This document shows positions 1 to 10,534 of a stretch of DNA of 64,000 nt, one piece after another. The stretch is taken from positions 806,001 to 870,000 of the forward strand of contig NAJO01000018.1 in assembly GCA_002077065.1 (NCBI GenBank). The letters are read 5' to 3'. How positions within the stretch are numbered: the first letter of the stretch is position 1; each line of letters begins with the position of its first letter. A program made the position numbers and the translations under genes. This stretch comes from Cryoendolithus antarcticus. Taxonomy: Eukaryota > Ascomycota > Dothideomycetes > Cladosporiales > Cladosporiaceae. Under the pieces are notes generated by a model that had not been told where the DNA came from, ran no database searches, and worked only from the letters and a program-made list of their open reading frames with translations.

Positions 1-715
1 CAACCTCATCCTCGTTCCACAAGTCGGCCTCCTCATCGTCGTCCGCTCCAGAATCCTTTTGCATGGGCTCTACAGGCGAGACCCCGTCTATGACGCCTTC
101 GTGGTCCGAGACGGGCAGACTGCGTGTTTCAGACCTCGACACTCGCTTGAGCACATAGTCATCCTTCGTGCTGGCAGCCCAATCCATCTTGAAGGAGGGA
201 TCCAGCCCCAGCACTTCGCCACCGCCTCCGAGGTGATACCTGGGTACCTTCCACTTCGAAATGCCGCCATACTTGAGGTTGTCGGGATCACCTTTAGTAT
301 CGATGACGAAGAAGTCAACTAGATCCTGGGTTGGTGGACTTGGGTTGCGCTTGCGCTGCTTGGGCGGCACGTACCGGTTGATGGCAGCGCCGTGGTGATT
401 GCGACGTGAGGAAGCCTCTCTCCTCGGTGATAGTCTCACCGGACTATGCAAACGAGCGCGAGTTACACGATAGCCACAAACACTGGGATTGGGGCGATCT
501 TGTCGAACGCGCTCGTCTCTGTAATGAGTAGATCGACTCGTAGGCTTGCAGGAAGCTTGTTTGACACGAGATTTGTGCCGCCTCGAACTCTCGCTATGAT
601 CTCGGTCGTTACGTGGTTGCGATCTGTCTGGCTCTAGCTCGTTGTGCGCTCGTTTCTTGGAGGTAAAGGTAGAGAACTTTGGTGTCTGGCGACGGTCATC
701 ATCGCGGTCTGGCAT
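1..715 (-). CDS. NRDE2: NRDE-2 family protein, N-terminal 238 codons (gene runs off the left edge)
   Basis: An open frame starts at the ATG at 715 and runs without a stop off position 1. The first 130 residues are basic and rich in R, S and H. Residues 135-150 read FFVIDTKGDPDNLKYG and are followed by VPRYHLGGGGEVLGL at 157-171; this pair is the N-terminal signature I know from NRDE-2 (Nrl1 in fission yeast). The family binds the Mtr4 helicase and works in nuclear RNA surveillance, splicing control and heterochromatin or R-loop suppression. The downstream HAT/TPR-like repeats would lie outside the window. It is divergent from UTP10, with 310 bp between the two start codons. Identification rests on motif recall, and the start is the first in-frame ATG. 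Confidence 0.8.
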   Translation of the reverse strand, partial: MPDRDDDRRQTPKFSTFTSKKRAHNELEPDRSQPRNDRDHSESSRRHKSRVKQASCKPTSRSTHYRDERVRQDRPNPSVCGYRVTRARLHSPVRLSPRREASSRRNHHGAAINRYVPPKQRKRNPSPPTQDLVDFFVIDTKGDPDNLKYGGISKWKVPRYHLGGGGEVLGLDPSFKMDWAASTKDDYVLKRVSRSETRSLPVSDHEGVIDGVSPVEPMQKDSGADDDEEADLWNEDEV

Positions 716-1025
716 GGTGTTGATGCGCCTGTACTTGGTGGCGCACGGATAAGGGGTATGTGTGACAGTGCTGGAACATCATGATTGAGCGCGCTTCTCT
801 GTCGAAATGTTCGAATAGCTAAGTGAAGCGAATGCACATGTCCTCAATCTTGTTGGTAGCGCGCCTGGAGCTGCCTGAGGCTAACAAATGTCGGCGGAAT
901 TGCACCCGCACTTTCATTGATCTCGATAACTTTTTTGGACGAAGGTGTGAGACTGTCCGAGGGCAGCTATGGCCTTCATGACATATTCCTCGCAAGTCGC
1001 ATAGACGACTCTGCACCTAGCTAGC
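716..1025. promoter_or_regulatory. Shared divergent promoter region, NRDE2 / UTP10
   Basis: These 310 bp separate the start codons of two divergently read genes, so they must hold both promoters. I see no clear TATA box and no gene. A bidirectional promoter for two nuclear RNA-processing genes is plausible but inferred from position only. Confidence 0.4.
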
Positions 1026-4000
1026 ATGGCGACTACATTACAGCGCCAGCTCGCAGCGATCAGCGCGAAGTCGACAAACCAACTCAATCTCAAGGCTCAG
1101 AAGCAGCGCCATGCCAAATCGCTCATATTCGAACCGCATGAGGCTGCAAAACAAGGCTTCGATACTCTCTACCAGATCTGCGCCGATGGCTTCGACGACC
1201 TCTGCCAGCTCGACGCTCGTTTCCGTCCCTTCGCCAAGACTCTGTTCGCCCCGAGCAGCGTGGAGGAGGAGAGGGAGCACCTGACGCAGGCGGACAACGA
1301 TCAGCTCAACATTGTGCTCGAACAATTCCTTGCCCTTGTGTGTGCGAGACTCCTCTTGCGGCCGGCGCAGAAGAGTGTAGAGTGGCTAGTCCGTAGATGG
1401 AGAGCACATGAGTACAATGCTTCGGCCCTGCTGTATGCGTTCCTACCATACCATACCTACGACCTTTTCCCCACTGTGCTGTCGATCGTCACGGACCAGC
1501 TCTCACCAGAGTGGAGCTTTCTGCGACCGTACAAAGCCGCCTTGCAATGTCCTCCACGGCACGCTATAGTAGCTGCGGCCATCAGCACCCCAGCGTTCAC
1601 GACAGGGTTCAGCAAGTTCATACTTGACGCAGCTAAGAGAGGTCATTACTCGAGTGCAGTCATTGGATTTTGGGCCAGTCTTATGGCACAGGCGACCAAT
1701 GGTATGTTGGACAGCTCGCAGTCCGGACGATCAGCTGTGCGCAAGCAGAGGATTGAAGACGTGCTTATCAGGATATTGCCGATTCTACAAGGAGCACTCT
1801 CGGTAGCTGGTGTAGACGAGCTGTACCTCGCTTCGTGCACGATCATAAGTCTCATCGCAACCAAAGCACACCTGGACGACAAAGTGCTGGACGCAATGAT
1901 GGAGACATTGGCTACGACCTGGACACGTGCGACCTTCGAGGATGGGGTCCCCTGCCTCGCACTGCTTGCCGAAGACAAAGTTGAGATGAGCACGCCGAAG
2001 GCTGTAGTGTCTGCCTTAGCAAGCAATGACCGCTCAGCCGATGTTTTACGACAAATTTCGGAATTACATCGTGTGAGCCGACTGACGTTGCTTGTGGCTC
2101 TAGGCTACCTCAGATCTCCGGGTAAGAAGGCGTCACCTGCTATCGTTGCAGCAATGTGCAGCTACGAAAGCCTCACACCAGGCGATCGCACAGCGCTTCT
2201 GCAAGAGCTGCTTGCTCACGAAGCTGGCGGTTCTCAGCCTGGTAGCCTACGCGATGTTCGACGAGGGCTTTTGCTACAACTAGGTGCCGATCGGGACTGG
2301 CTGGAAGACATCAAGAGTGCGGCGAGCAAGGTCGGAGTTGATGCTATAGCATTGGGCTTCGAAGCCGATTCTTCTGAGCAAGTGCTCTCTATCCTACCCG
2401 CGCCACAGGCTGTCCAGCCTCCATTACCCGTCAAACAGCTTGGATTCGAGGAGATCATCAGCAATCTGCCTGCCACGGCCGTTTCTATTCTATCGTTGCT
2501 AGCACCCGAGCACGCAGCAGATGCGCTGCCCTTGGTCAACGCGTTAGAAGCTGCCATTGGCGACAAATCCCACTTGCAACGCTTCTACGCACTGCCATCT
2601 CTTCACAAGACTCACTCTACAACTCGCCCGGAATATCTGAGCTTCCTGGCTACCGCGTGGTCGACATCCAAGACCTCTACGGCGCGAGTGGAGGCGTTAC
2701 AGGAAGCCACAAGGACGCTTGCAGCTGGGGATGTGGACACAAATTTTGATTACCAGAACCTCCTTCCTGCGGCTCTTACGGCACTGAGTGATGTTGCGAA
2801 GCCTGTCAGGAGGGCCGCTAGTGCTTTGATGCAGCAGCTGTTCCAGCAGTACGGCGGGAAGCTGGGCAAGACGCCACAGACTCTGACAGCTCTGTGGTGG
2901 AAGACCGCCTTACCGGCAAGCGACGCTTCAATGTTCGCACTCAAGCAATACGATATGTGGAAGTTCCTCTCTGTTGCGGTGGTTCCGCTACTCGAAGAGT
3001 GTGTACTCGATCCTGCTTTCGTTTCTCGGAGTTTGACGGAGCAGCTGAACGGTTCTACACTCAAGATCTCACTGCGCACTGATCTGTGTACCTTCCTCAC
3101 CGCGCATGCGTTCGCGACTGGCAACGTATCGATCCAGACGTTCCTACGACAGATACTGGCTCGTACGGGCAAGGCGGCAGGTCACGCGCGGACGAAGGTC
3201 GCGGTCGTGCATCTCAAGGCGATCGCGAATAGCAAAGCCAGCCCGAGTGATGTCGCCCTCTACAACAACCTCTTGCCTATACTCAGCCACCGCACTACAG
3301 AAGAGACTGATGTGCTACAGCAATTGCTCGTCAGCGGCGCCCAAACCTTAGCAGTTCCGGCGATCATGCACCTCAAGACGCTCTTCAACGCCATCAAGCC
3401 ACAAGCTCAATTTTTGCTCGCGAATGTATTGCTAGACCTCAGTGTCGACGGCAATCCTGTCTCGTCCAGCAGAGAAACTTCAAAGCTTGCGCTCGAGACT
3501 CTGCGGGACGTGAGACTAGAAGGCGAGATTCTTGCACACATGCTTGACAAGCTTCCAACTGCCGCAAGTCTCACTGAGTCCGAACGCCCATCGAAGAAGC
3601 GCAGAACTAGCAAGGCGCTGTCAGAAACCGTGACTCCAGTCGACCCAGTGATACTCGCTGATGCTCTACGGCGAGTGACCACTGTATTGGAGCTCATCGA
3701 GTTAACCACAGCGGTCAAGAACGCCAAGCTCTACCCACAGCTGCTTCGAGGTCTCTTCCACCAGCTCAGTGAGATGCACAGGTGGCGAGCCGTCGCCGAC
3801 TCGGATCTCGTCTACGTTCAGACATTGCTACTCGGCAATCTACTCGCAGTCATCACTCCTTTCGATGCCAAGTCAGCAGCAGAGATTAATCGCTCGACGG
3901 TTCGAGCGGATCTGATCGTCGAGGCACTCAGGGTGACCAACAGTCCACAAGTGCATAACACGGCGCTGTTGTTGATTAGCAAGCTGGCTACGATCGTGCC

Positions 4001-6374
4001 GGATTCTGTGCTGCACAGTGTGATGCCACTGTTCACCTTCATGAGCTCGAACACGCTACGTCAAGCAGATCAATACTCATCGCATGTTATTAGCATGACG
4101 GTCGAAAGCATTGTTCCGCCGCTCGCGGCATCGCTACGGAAGAAAGGGCAAAACTTGGTCGCAGGCGCAGCGGAACTGTTGTTGAGCTTTACCGCAGCCT
4201 TCGAGCACATGCCTCAGCACCGCCGGCTTAGCACATTCAAGATGCTGATCGACACTTTGGGGTCAAAGGAAGTACTTTCAGCTATCGTAGCTATGCTGAC
4301 CGAACGTTACTCGGGCGACAGTACATTGAGTGCCTTCGTCCGCCAGCTATGCAATAGCTTCTCGGTCCGCACACAATTGTTAGCCATCGATCATTACATG
4401 GAGCTGGTACTCGACGCCTCGAAGCCGAAGCCCGCGCTTGCCAGCATCGTGCTGGGTTATAACGAGAAGAACGCAGAGGAGAAAGTCGAGAGTATTGAGA
4501 CACTACTCAATGGTTTGCAGCCAATGCTGAGCAACACCACGCTGCAGAAGAAGCTCAGCGTCGAGTTACAAAAGGGTGGCGGGCCAGCGCAAACCCTCAG
4601 AACCACCTACGGCCAGATCTTGGAACGTCTAGTAGCTCTGCCTCGTACTCCGATCACCAACGGTTCTGTCAATCTCAGCACTCCTGCCATCAAGCAGGTT
4701 ACTACTGGTCTTCTTGGCGCCTTACTCGGCCTCATGCCTACCGAAGACTTCATCACATCCTCCGCCGCTCTAATGCAAATCGGATCAGAGCAGACCCGCT
4801 GCCAGGTCTTTGCTTCACTTACAGCGCGAGTTCAGAGCGCACGTCAAGGAGACGCTGCGCTGCGTCGCGTCTTCATCGAAGGATTGCCGAATTGCACTGC
4901 TTTCCTCATAACATCGCAGCCCACTAGCGTCAGGCATGCCGCGCTTGAGTGCCTCGATGGCATTGTTGAGAAGTACGGCAAAGTTGAGCGCGATGCTTGT
5001 GCAGCCGTTGTCGATGCTGTGGTCGGCAAGGCTGCGCTGCAGAGTGAGGATGATTCGCTCAGGACGAGAAGCTTACTGACGCTGGCTACTATGGTGGAGA
5101 GCATCGGCGAAGCGATGATCGGAGCTGTACCGCAGATTCTGGAGCTGGCGCTGACGTATCTGAAGAAACATCGTTCCGCGCACCAGAGCAAAATGCTGGG
5201 AGTATCGGACGGACTTTACGTTTCTACGAGGGACGCAGTGTTCAGCTTCATCAATGCGCTGCTCGCTCACATGCCGTTCGTACTGACGGGCGCCACTATG
5301 TCTGCCGCATTCCTGAGTAGTGCTGAGGACGTGGCACTCTGCGCTATCGGCGATCTGCCATGGACGTTAACACAGTTTGCGACGCTGTCAGCTCGAAAGC
5401 TTGATCTACCAGTCTTACTGCGCTCTGCATCGAGCGTCATGGACACTGTAGCCAGCTCGACGGTCGATCACGCCTCAGCCTACCTTGCAGGCATCTTCCA
5501 GCAAGCTATTGCCTTCCATACGAAGGCCAACATCAGTAAGAACGCCCAGGCCATCTTTGCTGTGCTGCTTCAAGTATTCGACACACTACGACTAGCAGAC
5601 GCCGCAGGCTCTGAAGCTGCCTGGGATCCCACTGCATCCGACTTCGCAGCCTCAATATCTATGGACATTACACTCAAGCTAAACGACACGACGTTCCGGC
5701 CGTTCTTCAGTCAGCTCATGGCTTGGGTTACTGACGAGCTGCCTCAAGCTGACGTTACGGGCCGTCAACACCGAGGTATTGCAGCTATGAGTTTCGCAGC
5801 CAGGTTGTTCGAGCAGCTAGGCAGTATTGTTACGAGCTACGGCGACTACATTGTCGAGTATGCTGTCAGCGTTATGCAATCTGCTGGCCAAACGAGCGCA
5901 GAAGGTGAAGAGGGAGCGCAGGCACTACTGGCTATCACGCTCAAAGCCCTTGAAGCCAATTTCCGCCACGACCAAGATGATTTCTACTCTGCACCCCACC
6001 GCTTCGATGCCATTCGTACGCCTCTTATCGCTCTTCTCACCTCCTCCGCAGAGACACCGGCAAATCTCATCTCGACCATCGTGTCCCTCGCCTTCGCAGT
6101 CGCTTCCAGCAACGCCCATCTCAAGACTCTCAACTCCGCTCTCCTCTTACTCTTCCGTCACACTGACGCCGAGGTGCGGCTCAGAGCTGTGCAGATTGAG
6201 CGCGCGGTCACAGAGAAGCTGACGTTCGACTGGCTGAACCTGCTTCCTGAGATGCTGCCGGCTATAAGTGAGGCGCTGGAGGATGACGATGAACGCGTTG
6301 AGAGGGAAGTGGGACGATGGGTGGAGGAAATTGAGGGGGTCACTGGGGAGGGGTTGGAGGGGATGTTGGCTTGA
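1026..6374 (+). CDS. UTP10: U3 snoRNP / t-UTP protein Utp10 (HEATR1 homologue)
   Basis: This is a single uninterrupted exon of 1782 codons, close to the size of yeast Utp10 (about 1770 residues). The N terminus (TTLQRQLAAISAKSTNQLN, then a LIFEPHEAA segment) is the typical Utp10 start. The body is a long alpha-helical solenoid of HEAT-type repeats. A basic patch (SKKRRTSK) lies near residue 860. The last 250 residues correspond to the BP28CT region and end in an acidic helix. Utp10 belongs to the t-UTP/UtpA subcomplex of the 90S pre-ribosome in the nucleolus; it is needed for 18S rRNA processing and promotes rDNA transcription. No intron signals or disruptions were seen. Confidence 0.95.
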   Translation: MATTLQRQLAAISAKSTNQLNLKAQKQRHAKSLIFEPHEAAKQGFDTLYQICADGFDDLCQLDARFRPFAKTLFAPSSVEEEREHLTQADNDQLNIVLEQFLALVCARLLLRPAQKSVEWLVRRWRAHEYNASALLYAFLPYHTYDLFPTVLSIVTDQLSPEWSFLRPYKAALQCPPRHAIVAAAISTPAFTTGFSKFILDAAKRGHYSSAVIGFWASLMAQATNGMLDSSQSGRSAVRKQRIEDVLIRILPILQGALSVAGVDELYLASCTIISLIATKAHLDDKVLDAMMETLATTWTRATFEDGVPCLALLAEDKVEMSTPKAVVSALASNDRSADVLRQISELHRVSRLTLLVALGYLRSPGKKASPAIVAAMCSYESLTPGDRTALLQELLAHEAGGSQPGSLRDVRRGLLLQLGADRDWLEDIKSAASKVGVDAIALGFEADSSEQVLSILPAPQAVQPPLPVKQLGFEEIISNLPATAVSILSLLAPEHAADALPLVNALEAAIGDKSHLQRFYALPSLHKTHSTTRPEYLSFLATAWSTSKTSTARVEALQEATRTLAAGDVDTNFDYQNLLPAALTALSDVAKPVRRAASALMQQLFQQYGGKLGKTPQTLTALWWKTALPASDASMFALKQYDMWKFLSVAVVPLLEECVLDPAFVSRSLTEQLNGSTLKISLRTDLCTFLTAHAFATGNVSIQTFLRQILARTGKAAGHARTKVAVVHLKAIANSKASPSDVALYNNLLPILSHRTTEETDVLQQLLVSGAQTLAVPAIMHLKTLFNAIKPQAQFLLANVLLDLSVDGNPVSSSRETSKLALETLRDVRLEGEILAHMLDKLPTAASLTESERPSKKRRTSKALSETVTPVDPVILADALRRVTTVLELIELTTAVKNAKLYPQLLRGLFHQLSEMHRWRAVADSDLVYVQTLLLGNLLAVITPFDAKSAAEINRSTVRADLIVEALRVTNSPQVHNTALLLISKLATIVPDSVLHSVMPLFTFMSSNTLRQADQYSSHVISMTVESIVPPLAASLRKKGQNLVAGAAELLLSFTAAFEHMPQHRRLSTFKMLIDTLGSKEVLSAIVAMLTERYSGDSTLSAFVRQLCNSFSVRTQLLAIDHYMELVLDASKPKPALASIVLGYNEKNAEEKVESIETLLNGLQPMLSNTTLQKKLSVELQKGGGPAQTLRTTYGQILERLVALPRTPITNGSVNLSTPAIKQVTTGLLGALLGLMPTEDFITSSAALMQIGSEQTRCQVFASLTARVQSARQGDAALRRVFIEGLPNCTAFLITSQPTSVRHAALECLDGIVEKYGKVERDACAAVVDAVVGKAALQSEDDSLRTRSLLTLATMVESIGEAMIGAVPQILELALTYLKKHRSAHQSKMLGVSDGLYVSTRDAVFSFINALLAHMPFVLTGATMSAAFLSSAEDVALCAIGDLPWTLTQFATLSARKLDLPVLLRSASSVMDTVASSTVDHASAYLAGIFQQAIAFHTKANISKNAQAIFAVLLQVFDTLRLADAAGSEAAWDPTASDFAASISMDITLKLNDTTFRPFFSQLMAWVTDELPQADVTGRQHRGIAAMSFAARLFEQLGSIVTSYGDYIVEYAVSVMQSAGQTSAEGEEGAQALLAITLKALEANFRHDQDDFYSAPHRFDAIRTPLIALLTSSAETPANLISTIVSLAFAVASSNAHLKTLNSALLLLFRHTDAEVRLRAVQIERAVTEKLTFDWLNLLPEMLPAISEALEDDDERVEREVGRWVEEIEGVTGEGLEGMLA

Positions 6375-6830
6375 ATGGACCGAGTAGAAGAAGCACGACG
6401 ATGTATGTGGATAGATTGTACGATAGGACTGTACAGAGTGTAATCAGCTAATCAGTATCGCGAGTCGTGCCAGTGCGCCAAGCCATAGAGGTGTGTGTCG
6501 AGTTTGAGGCATTTACCTGCACGCATGAGGGATTTTGAATTCCTCTTACCACATCACGAGTAGCCCTAAGTACGTGAACTTGACATCTCCGACTGGAACA
6601 CACGTAAAGCACTCCATCAACTGGCATCCTATAATATAAGCGACCGCAATGTCGGTTTCGCCAGGATTCTGCAATCAGTGTTCTGAAAGCGGCGATTTGG
6701 ATATATAAAGCGTAAGTATATAGTAATGCGCGGCTTTCCTGGAGCAGCCCTCGACGCATAGTCGTCAGCGCAAGTTTCCATCTACATCCTCCGCCTTGCG
6801 CATTGCAGTCGATCGCGGCCACCATCAACA
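6375..6830. other. Intergenic, 456 bp
   Basis: This stretch holds the 3' flank of UTP10 and the promoter of the RING-H2 gene. It contains an AT-rich patch (tatataaagcg near 6700-6712) about 125 bp before the next ATG, which could act as a TATA element. Nothing else is recognised. Confidence 0.4.
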
Positions 6831-7456
6831 ATGGCCTCACCCGCCCCTTCGCATCAGCCCTCGGGCCCATCTACAGTCATGATCTCTCTTTTCGTCATCT
6901 TCGGCCTCCTCGCCATAGTCCTGTTGGCATACTACCTCGATCGTCGGCACTCACGGCGCGCAGCAGAAGCTCGAGCGCAGGAGCCGAAGTCTATCCAGGC
7001 AAGGCAACAGACGGAAGAGATATTGGAACGGATGCCGACGTTTCGGTGGACTGTCGAGAGCGCGAAAGGTAGCGAGGCCGGTTGCATGAGAAGCGAGGGG
7101 ATAGCTGACGCAAAGTGCAGGAATCGCTGTAGATCAAGATGCTCCATCGAAGCCGACGCCAGCTCTGATTGCCAGCATGGGTCAGGTTTTGACGGGAGCC
7201 CTCAAGCGAGTGCATGTCACGGATCCGGGGCCAGACAGGTACAAGCCGACGACGATCTGGTGCCCAATCTGCACGGAGGCGATCGTGCTGAACTCACTTG
7301 TCAGGAGACTGCCGTGCAAGCATGTCTATCATCATGGCTGCATTGAGCGGTGGCTGAGGCGGCAGACCAGCTGTCCACTTTGGTAAGCCTGTCTTTGACT
7401 GCTGCAAAGTGGATGTAAATGATTGCTGACTTGACAGCATAGTCGAGGAGACGTGA
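6831..7456 (+). CDS. Small membrane-anchored RING-H2 zinc-finger protein (three exons)
   Basis: The exons are 6831-7068, 7121-7382 and 7438-7456, giving 172 residues. Residues about 17-38 (VMISLFVIFGLLAIVLLAYYL) form one transmembrane helix. A basic linker follows, then a C-terminal RING-H2 domain: WCPICTEA, then LPCKHVYHHGCIERWLRRQ, then SCPLC. The last zinc-binding cysteine appears only after the second intron is removed: TG from exon 2 joins C from exon 3, and the protein then ends IVEET. Without that splice the frame stops as CPLW. The architecture is that of ATL-like membrane RING E3 ubiquitin ligases; the substrate is unknown. Confidence 0.8.
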
Positions 7457-8100
7457 GAGTAGAGAGATGCGGACAGAGTCCTGTATGATAGCCTCACTGC
7501 CAACCTGTCGGTGTAAAACCATACCTTCACACCCCGGTCTGTATGATCTTGAATGGTCCTTGGGCGCCCCGTTCGATTCGGGAGACATCTTGATGAAGGG
7601 ACTCGTGTCGTGCGCTTATACATGGTCTAATCGCCGAATTGACAGGGGGCGTGGTCACTTAGCCAGACGATGCGAGCTTGGGGCAGAAGAGATCGGCAGT
7701 GCGTGAAGTACGCAATGCGTCACATTGTATGCCCCGCACAGAGATCCTTGATCATCCTGATGTACTGCTGAAAGATCTGCTCAGCGCTGAGATGGCAAAA
7801 GGGGAGGAGCTCGGTCCGTTTGTGGAACCTAAACTTCATCAAGTTGAGATGAAATTGTTGGTGGGGCCTCAGAGCATGGGCAGGATCAGATGACCACGTC
7901 GCTATGGGTGTAGCCTTATGCTCCCTCGAGGAGTGTCCGACCCACGTTTGCAGAGCCCCAGGCCTGAGAGGGAGATCAGCCGGTTGTGCCAGCGCCCTGA
8001 GCGGGGGTCGTTTAACAGTCGGACTCAGGGCTTCCGCCAGCAATTTATAGCAGCTTAGAAGATGGAGCCCGAAGGATACGCGTCTCGGCGGTAGATCGAA
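7457..8100. other. Intergenic, 644 bp
   Basis: This lies between two convergent genes. Only short open frames without recognisable composition occur. I see no gene, RNA or repeat here. Confidence 0.4.
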
Positions 8101-8526
8101 TCACTCATCGGGTGGCTCTCCAGGCCACCGTTCCACACCGTCCGGTATAGTCACCACAGCACTCTTGGTCCAGATGTGCGCCGCACCCTCATACGACATG
8201 CCTCTGACCAGCCCACCCTTGATGCTCACCGTTTCATCAATCCTCCCGTCCTCATGTCGATCCACATGCATGACCCTACATCCACACCTCTCACAGAAGT
8301 AGCAATCGATCACCACGCCATTGCTGCCCGGCCGCGTCCAGACCTTGAGCCGGCTTTGCAGCTCATCAGAGAGAGGCAAGATGCCTTTGCTGGGAAAGAT
8401 GGCGCTGGTGCCGAATGCTGAGGCGGATTGGGCGCGGCATTCGGTGCAGTGGCAGTGGTAGACTGTCATGGGAGTTGCGGTGGGGGTTTGGAAGGCGATG
8501 TGCCCGCATTGGCACTTGACGTCCAT
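8101..8526 (-). CDS. GFA / CENP-V-type zinc protein (Mss4-like fold)
   Basis: This is a single exon of 141 residues. The zinc ligands of the GFA family are present: C5 and C7 (KCQCG), C25, C27 and C30 (HCHCTEC), and C75, C78, C81 and C83 (CYFCERCGC). The length matches the compact fungal members. The family is named after glutathione-dependent formaldehyde-activating enzyme, but most fungal copies have no proven substrate, so a formaldehyde role is not claimed. The start is the only in-frame ATG before the conserved CxC. Confidence 0.85.
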   Translation of the reverse strand: MDVKCQCGHIAFQTPTATPMTVYHCHCTECRAQSASAFGTSAIFPSKGILPLSDELQSRLKVWTRPGSNGVVIDCYFCERCGCRVMHVDRHEDGRIDETVSIKGGLVRGMSYEGAAHIWTKSAVVTIPDGVERWPGEPPDE

Positions 8527-8820
8527 GGTTGCGCTATGGACGAGGAGGTGGAATAGAGGTCTAAGCGCATACCACGGCGCTCCACGGTATGTTCCTGAAG
8601 CTTGCAGTTTACAGTACAGACCTTTGGAGCGCTAGCAAGTATGTCCTAGGTATATGGGCATACTTGTACAGCTGTGAGCTTCTTTCACCACATCATAGGT
8701 CGCACTTCGCTAGTCATGCTACCGCTTTGGCTGTTCTGATGATCTAAGAATGAAGTGCTCCACTTCTATATCATACACCTAGCAGTACCCTCCCTCGCCC
8801 TCAGGACCCACCAGCAGAAC

Positions 8821-9654
8821 TCACATCCCTCTCCCTGGACTCCCCGGTCTACCAACCACATATTCTTCCCCCTCTCTCTCCTCCATCCCCATCTCGTCTC
8901 CCAATTCCATCTTTCGCCTCCCATACACATGCATCCCTCGTTCGCTGACAAATCCAGCAGGCACCCGACTTCCCATCCTCCAAGCCCTCGCTCGTCGTGC
9001 CAAGTACTCACTCTCCCCAGCATGTCCACCGACCTCCTTAAACGCGTCGCCAAGCCCAGCAATCCCGCTCCCCTCCTGACCATTCGCAAACCAAACCATA
9101 CTGCCGCCTCTCTCCCTTTGCCCCGCAGCTCCGAGTCCGAAGTCTACAGGCAGCACCCCGTGTGCATTCCCAGCACTCCCACCTGACATGCCTGGAACGT
9201 CCATCGTAGAAGGTGTATTCAGATAGCCATGCCAAACATCCCGTCGGATTTCCTGCCCAAAAGCATGCATCACCTCCTGTCTCTCGCTCTCTTCCATACC
9301 CGCCACCGCGCCGGGAGGCAGCGTGTGTACCCACCCGCTCCCACGCGTATCGTCAGGCCTACTGGGCAGCGGCGGCGGAGGAGGGTAGAATTCCTGACCC
9401 CGGCGGCATTGAGCGCTTATGGACATGCGGATAGACGTTCTCGCGGATAGTTCAGAGTTCGCCGGCAGGGGAGCAGGCGTCAGGAGAGCGGAGTCGATGG
9501 GAGGTTTAGCGGGCGAGGAGGGCGCTTTGTGCTCGCATGGCATGTCGCCTGTAGATGCAACGCGAGGGCGAGGGAGGGAGACAGCACCTAGAACATCTTC
9601 TCAGACATTAGCATATTTGTCCCTAAGAGCAGTCTAGTCACTTGGCTTTAGCAT
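8821..9654 (-). CDS. Hypothetical glycine- and proline-rich protein
   Basis: The main exon is open from 9587 down to 8821. A likely 54-nt intron (9588-9641, with GCTAATG branch and TTCTAG acceptor) joins it to a 13-nt first exon beginning with the ATG at 9654 (MLKPS...). A shorter model would start at the ATG at 9543. The product has a proline run (PPPPPLPSRP), a helix-like middle (ESERQEVMHAFGQEIRRDVW) and a glycine-rich second half; it has no membrane helix or known domain. The opposite strand is also open over part of this length, so the coding call is moderate. Confidence 0.4.
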
Positions 9655-10534
9655 CTGGATCTATGTGATCGAGTCCTGCGAGGCAGCGAGGAGGGGTGAT
9701 CGATATTAGTGGGAGCTGGAATTCAACGAGGTGAGGCGAGTGAAGGATGCGACAAAGACAAGGAGGGAAAGAGTTGGGATGTAGTGCATTATTGTGTCTA
9801 TGCTGGTGCAGGATGGTGCAGTGCTGTCTAATGCTGGTCGGACAGTGCGTGGGCTGTCCGATGGGTGCTGTGTGGTATTCATAACGGGTAAGCTCAATGC
9901 TGTGCTTGCTGGGATCAATCTCCGAGCGATTGCAAAGGAGCTCAAATCCGGAACTCTGGCCAGATTGGATCCAGCTAGGTTTCATGGCCCAGTGTCTCGT
10001 GCAAGCTTGAGCCGCTTTTCCGGAAGGGAGCGACTGGTGATGCTCTTTGGCGATGTCGTGGTGTATGAGGCGGCGGCGGGTGGGTGGAGGAGGTGGTAGA
10101 GCGGTCTGCATCGGCTGTCACTGGCGTGGAGCAAGGCATTGCCAGGATAGGCGCATGCGGAATGTTCTCGGGGGAGTTGTCATGCTGGTCGAAGTCGTGC
10201 ATCGCGGCAAGTGTGGGGTGTTGGCCGTGGCCCCTCGGGTCGTTATATCCGCGGCCTGCTCTGGAGGCACAACCTTCAGGCTCAAACCCGGCATTGGGCG
10301 TGCTCAGTGACGAACCATCGAATCGCGGCGACTCTCCGGGGGAGCTGCGAGAGCTTCTTAGGTCAGACCAAAGATCCAGACCAAAGCGGAAGGGCAGGGT
10401 GGGGTAAGGTAGGGTAAAGGTCAAGCAGTCTTCTTCTGCGCATGACTTCAAGACATCTGCACGCCACCATGATTGGTAGCTTCTCAGAAGTCAGTATAAT
10501 GCCCAATAATAATAGTTTTCTCCATCTTGAAACA
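9655..10534. other. Intergenic or unresolved coding, about 880 bp
   Basis: The minus strand stays open for about 158 codons down from position 10451 (P-, S- and H-rich, no ATG of its own). It also has a short frame starting MHYIPTLSLLVFVASF near 9790 that resembles a signal sequence. I could not join these into a convincing gene, and they are not claimed as one. Confidence 0.3.

Noticed and set aside
7540..7600. Possible tRNA B-box (CGTTCGATTCG)
   Set aside because: No matching A-box or cloverleaf arms could be found around it.
8755..9186. Plus-strand open frame rich in H, P and S opposite the 8821-9654 gene
   Set aside because: Its composition is the antisense of a G- and R-rich coding frame; it has no domain and no splice partners.
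9975..10451. Minus-strand open frame of about 158 codons downstream of KAP95
   Set aside because: It has no ATG of its own at the 5' end. Joining it to KAP95 by a TGCAG acceptor would add a 150-residue P/S/H-rich tail not known in this family.
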